Part shown: positions 58,632 to 64,000 of the stretch, one piece after another
Layout: each line of letters starts with the position of its first letter
Numbering within the stretch: position 1 is the stretch's first letter
From: Actinoplanes subtropicus
GTDB taxonomy: Bacteria; Actinomycetota; Actinomycetes; Mycobacteriales; Micromonosporaceae
NCBI RefSeq assembly: GCF_000721705.1
Contig: NZ_JOJL01000004.1
Coordinates: 62,001-126,000, forward strand
Length of the DNA stretch: 64,000 bases
Direction: 5' to 3'
Notes under the pieces: model-generated
What the model was told of the DNA's origin: nothing
Databases searched by the model: none
What the model saw: the letters and a program-made list of their open reading frames with translations, nothing else
Translations under genes and position numbers: made by a program

Positions 58632-61600
58632 ATGCGCCGAAGCCTCGCCGCTCTCGCGGCCTCCGTCCTCGTCACCGCCCTGGCGGTAGCGCCCACCACC
58701 GAAGCCCAGGCGGCGTACGCCACCAACGACTACTGCCTGGGTCAGTGCTCCGACATCCTGCCGCCCGGGCAGAACGGCAACGCCACGCTCGTGGACGTCC
58801 TGGCGTCGCAAGCGTTCGGCACGAAGCCGGCCCACTCCGACGACCAGCTCGCGCCCTATGCGAACCTGGCGTACAACTACACCGGCCTCACCGGCGATCA
58901 GATCAACACGTTCTTCAACGACAGCTCGTACGGGGTGGCCTCGGCCGACGTCGAGAGCACCACGTCGCCGCGCAGCGACGTCACCATCGTCCGGGACAAG
59001 AAGTACGGCATCCCGCACATCACCGGCACGACCCGCTCCGGCCTGATGTACGGCGCCGGCTACGCGGGCGCCCAGGACCGGCTGTTCCTGATGGACCTGA
59101 TGCGGCACGTCGCGCGCGGGAACTTGACCAGTTTCGCCGGCGGCGCCGTCGGCAACCGGGAGCTCGAGCAGAGCGTCTGGCGCACGTCGCCGTACACCGA
59201 GGCGGACCTGCAGTCGCAGATCGACACGCTGAAGGCGTCCGGGACGCGCGGCGCCCAGCTCTATGCCGACGTGCAGGACTACCTCGCCGGGATCAACAAG
59301 TACATCGCCGACTGCATGGCGAACCGGAACTGCCCGGGTGAGTACGTGCTGACCGGTCACCTCGACTCGGTCACCAACGCCGGCGGACCGGTCAACTTCA
59401 CCATGACCGATCTGGTGGCGATCGCCGGCGTGATCGGTGGCCTGTTCGGCGGGGGCGGCGGCACCGAGATGCAGTCCGCGCTGGTCCGGATCGCGGCGCG
59501 GGCCAAGTACGGCACCACCATCGGCGATCAGGTCTGGCAGCAGTTCCGCGAGCAGAACGATCCCGAAGCGGTCCTCACCCTGCACAACGGCCAGAGCTTC
59601 CCGTACGGGTCGGGCGACCCGAACGCGGCGGGCGTGGCGATGCCGGACGCCGGAACCGCCACGCCCGAACCGATCGTGTTCGATCAGACCGGTTCGGCGG
59701 CGACCGCGGCCACCGGGACCAGCGCGATCGCCAACTCGCTGAGCACGCTCACCATCAACAGCTCGCAACGCGGCATGTCCAACGCCGCGGTGGTGTCGGC
59801 GGCGAACTCGGCCACCGGTCACCCGGTCGCCGTCTTCGGACCGCAGACCGGCTACTTCGCGCCGCAACTGCTCATGGTGCAGGAGCTGGAGGGCCCGGGG
59901 ATCAGCAGCCGGGGCATCGCCTTCTCCGGCCTCAACCTGTACACGCTGATCGGGCGCGGCCCGGACTACGCGTGGAGCGCCACCTCCGCCATCCAGGACA
60001 TCACCGACACGTTCGCGGTGAAGCTCTGCAACGCCGACGGCAGCGCGGCCACCCTGGCCTCGACCAGCTACCTCTACCACGGCACCTGCACCGCGATGGA
60101 GGCGCTGACCCAGACCAACTCGTGGAAGCCGACGACCGCGGACTCCACCGCGGCCGGTTCCTACCGGCTGACCATGCAGCGCACCAAGTACGGCCTGGTC
60201 ACCTGGCGCGGCCTGGTCGGTGGGGCGCCGACCGCGTTCACCAGCCTCCGCTCGACGTACCGGCACGAGGCGGACTCGGCGATCGGTTTCCAGATGTTCA
60301 ACGAACCCGATCAGATGGGCACCGCGGCGGCCTTCATGAACTCCGCCTCGAACGTCACGTTCGCGTTCAACTGGTTCTACGTCAACTCGACCGACTCGGC
60401 GGTGTACACCTCGGGTGCCGAACCGATCCGGGCGAGCGGCGCCGATCCGAACCTGCCCACCAAGGGCGAGCAGGCGTACGAGTGGCAGGGCTGGAACCCG
60501 GCCACCAACTCCGCCACGTATGTCGCGGCGTCGGGGCACCCGCAGGGGTCGAACCAGGACTACTTCGTCAGCTGGAACAACAAGCAGGCGAGCGACTTCG
60601 GCGCCGCCGACGGCAACTTCAGCTTCGGCTCGGTGCACCGCGCCGACCTGCTCGACAAGCCGCTCAAGGCGGGCATCGCGGCCGGCACCAAGTACGACCG
60701 GGCGTCGCTGGCGAAGGTGGTCGAATCGGCGGCCACCACCGACCTGCGCGGCACGGAGGTGCTGCCGGTGCTGCTGCGGGTGATCGACACGGCGACGGTG
60801 ACCGACTCGGCGCAGGCGGCCGCGATCGCGAAGCTGCGCACCTGGCTCGCCGCCGGGGCGCATCGGCAGGAGACGTCGGCCGGCAGCAAGGCGTACGCGA
60901 ACGCCGACGCCATCCGCATCTTCGACGCCTGGTGGCCGAAGCTCGTGCAGGCCGCCTTCCAGTCCGGGCTCGGCGACGACCTGTTCCAGTCGCTGGTGAA
61001 CGCCATCCAGATCAACGAGTCGCCGTCCGGCGGGCAGACCGGCCCGGTGTCGAATCTGCCGACCAGCGCGAACGAGGCCCAGGCGCACAAGGGCTCGTCG
61101 TTCCAGTACGGCTGGTGGGGCTACGTCGACGAGGACCTGCGGGCCACCCTCGGCGACACCGTGCCCGGCTGGTCGACCAAGTACTGCGGCGGCGGCGTGG
61201 TCAGCACGTGCCGCAGCGCGCTGCTGACCAGTCTGACCGCGGCGCTCGCCGAGCCGGCGAACACCACGTACCCGGGCGACACGCACTGCTCGGCCGGCGA
61301 TCAGTGGTGCGCCGACGCGATCCTGCAGTCCCCGCTGGGCGGCGTGAACCACGATCTGATCGCCTGGCAGAACCGGCCGACCTACCAGCAGGTGGTGTCG
61401 TTCCCGGCCAAGCGCGGCGACGACATCTCGAACCTGACCGCGGCCAAGACGGCGACCGCGTCCAGCACGCAGAGCGGGTACCCCGCCTCGAACGCGGTGG
61501 ACGGGAGCCCGACCAGCCGCTGGGCCAGTTCGTGGGCCGACAACCAGTGGATCCAGGTCGACCTCGGCGCCACCAAGCCGGTCGCCCGGGTGATCGTGCG

Positions 61601-61811
61601 CTGGGAGGACGCCTACGCCACCGCGTACAAGATCGAAACCTCCACCGACGGTACGACGTGGACCCAGGCCGCCACGGTGACCGGGGCGAACGGCGGGCTG
61701 GACACGGTCACCTTCCCGGCCGTGAACGCCCGATATCTGCGCCTGACCGGTCAGACCCGGGCGACGTCGTACGGGTTCTCCATCTACGAGCTGGAGGCCT
61801 ACTCACACTGA
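58632..61811 (+). CDS. Secreted penicillin acylase family protein with C-terminal discoidin (F5/8 type C) domain
   Basis: This 1059-aa protein has a Sec signal (SLAALAASVLVTALAVAPTT, cut near AQA), an N-terminal domain with KYGIPHITGTTRSGLMYGAG and YAGAQDRLFLMDLMRH, then Ser383 in QRGMSNAAVV as the likely N-terminal nucleophile after self-cleavage, and the acylase beta domain. Residues from about 935 form an F5/8 type C domain (ASNAVDGSPTSRWASSWADN, then RYLRLTGQTR). Relatives cleave amide bonds of lipopeptides, beta-lactams or acyl-homoserine lactones. The discoidin domain would bind a surface glycan. The usual Gly before the Ser is Met here. Confidence 0.92.
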   Translation: MRRSLAALAASVLVTALAVAPTTEAQAAYATNDYCLGQCSDILPPGQNGNATLVDVLASQAFGTKPAHSDDQLAPYANLAYNYTGLTGDQINTFFNDSSYGVASADVESTTSPRSDVTIVRDKKYGIPHITGTTRSGLMYGAGYAGAQDRLFLMDLMRHVARGNLTSFAGGAVGNRELEQSVWRTSPYTEADLQSQIDTLKASGTRGAQLYADVQDYLAGINKYIADCMANRNCPGEYVLTGHLDSVTNAGGPVNFTMTDLVAIAGVIGGLFGGGGGTEMQSALVRIAARAKYGTTIGDQVWQQFREQNDPEAVLTLHNGQSFPYGSGDPNAAGVAMPDAGTATPEPIVFDQTGSAATAATGTSAIANSLSTLTINSSQRGMSNAAVVSAANSATGHPVAVFGPQTGYFAPQLLMVQELEGPGISSRGIAFSGLNLYTLIGRGPDYAWSATSAIQDITDTFAVKLCNADGSAATLASTSYLYHGTCTAMEALTQTNSWKPTTADSTAAGSYRLTMQRTKYGLVTWRGLVGGAPTAFTSLRSTYRHEADSAIGFQMFNEPDQMGTAAAFMNSASNVTFAFNWFYVNSTDSAVYTSGAEPIRASGADPNLPTKGEQAYEWQGWNPATNSATYVAASGHPQGSNQDYFVSWNNKQASDFGAADGNFSFGSVHRADLLDKPLKAGIAAGTKYDRASLAKVVESAATTDLRGTEVLPVLLRVIDTATVTDSAQAAAIAKLRTWLAAGAHRQETSAGSKAYANADAIRIFDAWWPKLVQAAFQSGLGDDLFQSLVNAIQINESPSGGQTGPVSNLPTSANEAQAHKGSSFQYGWWGYVDEDLRATLGDTVPGWSTKYCGGGVVSTCRSALLTSLTAALAEPANTTYPGDTHCSAGDQWCADAILQSPLGGVNHDLIAWQNRPTYQQVVSFPAKRGDDISNLTAAKTATASSTQSGYPASNAVDGSPTSRWASSWADNQWIQVDLGATKPVARVIVRWEDAYATAYKIETSTDGTTWTQAATVTGANGGLDTVTFPAVNARYLRLTGQTRATSYGFSIYELEAYSH

Positions 61812-61869
61812 TCAGCCGGACGACCGCTCCGGTCGGTCGCCCCCCGGGACGGCTGACCGGACGGCCGGG

Positions 61870-61911
61870 CCGCCGGGCCGGACAGATCCTCCGGACCGTC
61901 CGGCCCGGCGG
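61870..61911. terminator. Strong hairpin between acylase and ThuA-like genes
   Basis: CCGCCGGGCCGGAC (61870-61883) and GTCCGGCCCGGCGG (61898-61911) form a perfect 14-bp stem with a 14-base loop. It lies between two convergent genes, 59 bp after the acylase stop, and is a likely bidirectional terminator. Confidence 0.75.
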
Positions 61912-61956
61912 CGGTCCAGGTCTCGTAGTCAGGATCGGCGGCGACCCGCAGCCGCC

Positions 61957-62637
61957 TCAGGTCGCGGGAGTCGACGTATCGTCTCCGGGCAGGGAACGGC
62001 CGGCCGCCCAGAGCAGGCCGCGCTCGGTCAGCGTCCGGGTCTGCGGGACGCCGAGGTCGGCCGGCGCGTGCCCGAGGGTGCAGACGAAGACCCGGCCGGC
62101 GCCGAACGGGCGGACCCAGGCCACCGGCATGACCGCTCCGGCCGTCTCCGGCGCATCCGGGGTGCCCGCGAACGTGGTGGTGGCCAGCACCTCGAGCGTG
62201 GGATCGACGTGGCAGTAGTACTGCTCGGTGTGCACCGCGAAGCCGGCGACGCCGTTCGTGATCGGGTGATCGGAAGTGATCTCGACCCGGTAGTTGACGA
62301 AGCCTCCGGGGTGGAAGAGGAACCGGCCGCCGACCATGTACTGGTAACCGCTTGCCTCGTAGCCGACGGCGAGGACTCCGCCGTGCCAGCCGGCGAAGCC
62401 CGCTCCGGCGCGGACCCGCGCGACCAGCCCCTGCTCCTGCTCGGTGGTGAATCGGCCGCGCGTCCAGCACTGGACGATCAGGTCGGCCTCGGCGAGGGCG
62501 TCCGCATCGGTGTACACGTCGAGGGTGTCGGCCGTCCATACGGCGATTCCCTGGTTTTCGAGGAAGTCGCGGAACAGCTCCGTGCAGGCGACCGGCTCGT
62601 GCCCGGCCCAGCCGCCGCGAACGATCAGTGCTCTCAC
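61957..62637 (-). CDS. ThuA-like domain protein
   Basis: This 226-aa protein has the ThuA (trehalose utilisation) class I glutamine-amidotransferase-like fold: ALIVRGGWAGHEPVACTELF, DALAEADLIVQCWTRG, AGAGFAGWHGGVLAV and the later HTEQYYCHVDPTLEVL and VFVCTLGHAPADLG. The reactive Cys of true amidotransferases is absent, as in other ThuA proteins, which act on sugars. GTG 62637 has AAGGAGA about 8 bases upstream. It follows the DUF1479 gene on the same strand with a 191-bp gap. Confidence 0.9.
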   Translation of the reverse strand: MRALIVRGGWAGHEPVACTELFRDFLENQGIAVWTADTLDVYTDADALAEADLIVQCWTRGRFTTEQEQGLVARVRAGAGFAGWHGGVLAVGYEASGYQYMVGGRFLFHPGGFVNYRVEITSDHPITNGVAGFAVHTEQYYCHVDPTLEVLATTTFAGTPDAPETAGAVMPVAWVRPFGAGRVFVCTLGHAPADLGVPQTRTLTERGLLWAAGRSLPGDDTSTPAT

Positions 62638-62828
62638 GTCGCAGGGATCTCCTTGACCGGATAGCGGCGGGCATCGTGCGCCTCGGGCGCGGGGTTCCAT
62701 CTGCGCCGATCGAAGCGACCCCGTTCACGATATGACCGCCGAGTCGTGCACGTCGTCCGACCGGCTCGATTTCTTCGGGGCCGGCGAGGCCATGTCGATC
62801 GGTCACGATCGTTTCTGGGCTGATCCGG
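62638..62828. other. Intergenic region between DUF1479 and ThuA-like genes
   Basis: This 191-bp gap is on the coding side of two minus-strand genes. It holds no clear gene. CGTGAACGGGG and CGATCGTTTCTGG are short inverted elements but no strong terminator was found. A promoter for the ThuA-like gene is expected here. Confidence 0.35.
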
Positions 62829-64000
62829 TCACACGAGGCCGAGGCCGCGGCGACCGATCTCGTTCAGTTGGGCGGCCGGGAAGCGATTCGGCCAGTCTCG
62901 CTCGTAGTGCTCGGCGGGGAAGTCGCTCGGGCTGTCGCCGGTCCGGAAGGCCTCGCGCACCGATGCGGCGTAGGCCTCGTTGCGGGGACACCACGGCGCG
63001 GCCGGGATGTACATGACGTTGCCCCAGCCCTTCTGTGCCTCGACGGGTGCGACGCTGTGGATCATGTCGCAGTGCCACCAGACCGAGTCGCCGGCCCGCA
63101 CGTCGGGGATGCCGGAGAGGGCCTCCATGAGCGGGGCGTGCCATTTGTGGCCGGCCGGGAAGACGTGGTCGACCGTCACGCCGCACATGTCGTCGTCGGG
63201 GACGTCGGGCAGCAGCGGGCGCAGCATCAGGTAGGCCATCGCCTCCGGGATCGGGACGGTGTGCAGGACGCCCTGGTCGTGGTCCATGTCGGACAGTGCG
63301 GTCCAGCCCTGGAAGGTGCGGAAGGCGGAGCACATGGTGGAGCCCGGATACTGCGGCCCGGCGGTGCGGTGGGCGGCGTCCCACGGGTCGTACCGCTCGA
63401 CGCTGCCGTCGAAGAGGTGGCGGAACGCCTGCTGGTAGGCGCGGGTCATCCACAGGTCGAGGGTGCCCGGGTCGAGGTGGGTGCCGAGGCCGGCCGAGTC
63501 GGCGCCCTCGGGCCGGCGGCGGATGCGATCGGGGTAGAGCGAGTCGCGATCGGGGTCGAACCATCGCACGCCATCCGACTCGTGCCGCCACAGATGGTTG
63601 AGGAACGACTGGACGGCGGCCATCCGCGGGCTCTGCCGGGCCTGCATCTGCGCCGGCGACCAGTAGATCGGGTAGATCTCGGGCTTCGAACCGACGCTGC
63701 CGAAGAAGTCGTCGCCGGGGCCGCGGTAGTTCTCGAAGAAGTGGTTGCCCTCGACGTAGTCGACGATGTCGCGATCCCAACCGAGCGCTTGCTCGCGGTC
63801 GAAGTGGCCGCGCACGACCAGGCAACCGCGGCGGCGCAGCAACTCGAGCTGGCTCGCCGGGACGGTGCCGGCCTCGATGTCGGCGAACTCGATGACCGGC
63901 CAGATCGGTTCCGCTCGGCGGCGGGCCGCGGCGATCTCGTCGATCGCTGACTGGACGCGTCGCTCGACGACCGCGAAGACCTCCTCGACCGTACGGCCGG
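62829..64000 (-). CDS. DUF1479 family protein (YbiU-like), N-terminus outside window
   Basis: The frame is open to the window end; 390 codons are visible. It matches E. coli YbiU closely in pattern: PIWPVIEFADIEAG, RRRGCLVVRGHFDREQALGW, EIYPIYWSPAQMQARQS, YPDRIRRRPEG, CSAFRTFQGWTALSDM and VWWHCDMIHSVAPVE. The fold is that of Fe(II)/2-oxoglutarate dioxygenases: His-x-Asp in GTHLDPG and the distal His in DMIHSVAP fit iron ligands. The substrate is unknown. Only about 40 N-terminal residues are missing. Confidence 0.92.
   Translation of the reverse strand, partial: GRTVEEVFAVVERRVQSAIDEIAAARRRAEPIWPVIEFADIEAGTVPASQLELLRRRGCLVVRGHFDREQALGWDRDIVDYVEGNHFFENYRGPGDDFFGSVGSKPEIYPIYWSPAQMQARQSPRMAAVQSFLNHLWRHESDGVRWFDPDRDSLYPDRIRRRPEGADSAGLGTHLDPGTLDLWMTRAYQQAFRHLFDGSVERYDPWDAAHRTAGPQYPGSTMCSAFRTFQGWTALSDMDHDQGVLHTVPIPEAMAYLMLRPLLPDVPDDDMCGVTVDHVFPAGHKWHAPLMEALSGIPDVRAGDSVWWHCDMIHSVAPVEAQKGWGNVMYIPAAPWCPRNEAYAASVREAFRTGDSPSDFPAEHYERDWPNRFPAAQLNEIGRRGLGLV

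Noticed and set aside
58545..61352. 935-codon minus-strand ORF opposite the acylase gene
   Set aside because: Arg/Val/Gly/Ala-rich shadow of the plus-strand gene, typical of high-GC DNA; no domain pattern.

Overview
The window is a GC-rich (about 70%) actinobacterial chromosome segment with GTG/ATG starts, many 4-bp ATGA/GTGA gene overlaps and a complete Pup-proteasome locus. Gene content and order fit a filamentous actinomycete of the Micromonosporaceae, Actinoplanes-like; this is inferred from gene content and not proven by a marker gene.

Region 1 (1-28 kb) is the core housekeeping block: the trmI 3' end, arc (proteasomal ATPase), an acyltransferase, dop, pup, prcB and prcA, then an accessory insert (patatin-like lipase, MOSC protein, YefM/YoeB toxin-antitoxin pair, sugar-nucleotide dehydratase homologue), then pafA, a GGDEF cyclase, a DUF3866 protein, a CDF transporter, pafB, pafC, tatA, tatC, a lipid kinase, helY and a NlpC/P60 cell-wall hydrolase under a c-di-AMP (ydaO) riboswitch. 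Pup ends in Gly-Gly-Glu, so it is ready for ligation by PafA without deamidation. Between pup and prcB lies a decayed endonuclease VII gene.

Region 2 (28.4-38 kb) is an aerobic carbon monoxide dehydrogenase operon of form I type: coxM, coxS, a 30-codon ORF coupled by ATGA at both ends, coxL (active-site motif AYACSFR), an XdhC-YHS fusion, a MobA-like nucleotidyltransferase, coxD (MoxR ATPase), coxG (membrane-anchored) and coxE (VWA), with a second XdhC gene divergent. The accessory genes would mature and anchor the Mo/Cu enzyme.

Region 3 (38-51.4 kb) is a set of small regulator-plus-target modules (AraC, LysR, SRPBCC/ArsR, TetR/MFS, two-component system/ABC exporter, MarR/siderophore-interacting protein/MFS), several with clear palindromic operators. 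It also holds decayed genes: a SAM methyltransferase lacking its SAM-binding core, and a phospholipase C reduced to its two ends.

Region 4 (51.5-56.1 kb) is the most unusual locus: an ER-type (SipW-like) signal peptidase next to three secreted proteins with SipW-type signal peptides (two small TasA/CalY-like proteins and one protein with three LamG-type domains). It looks like a dedicated surface-protein or fibre export system.

Region 5 (56.1-64 kb) holds a PEP mutase/isocitrate lyase family enzyme with a Gly/Pro/His-rich tail, a zinc alcohol dehydrogenase, a large secreted penicillin-acylase-family enzyme with a discoidin domain, a ThuA-like protein and a DUF1479 protein cut by the window end. 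A recurrent theme is short tandem duplication at gene 3' ends or in linkers (51, 58, 33, 30, 35 and 29 bp units). No tRNA, rRNA, CRISPR array, insertion sequence or prophage was seen.
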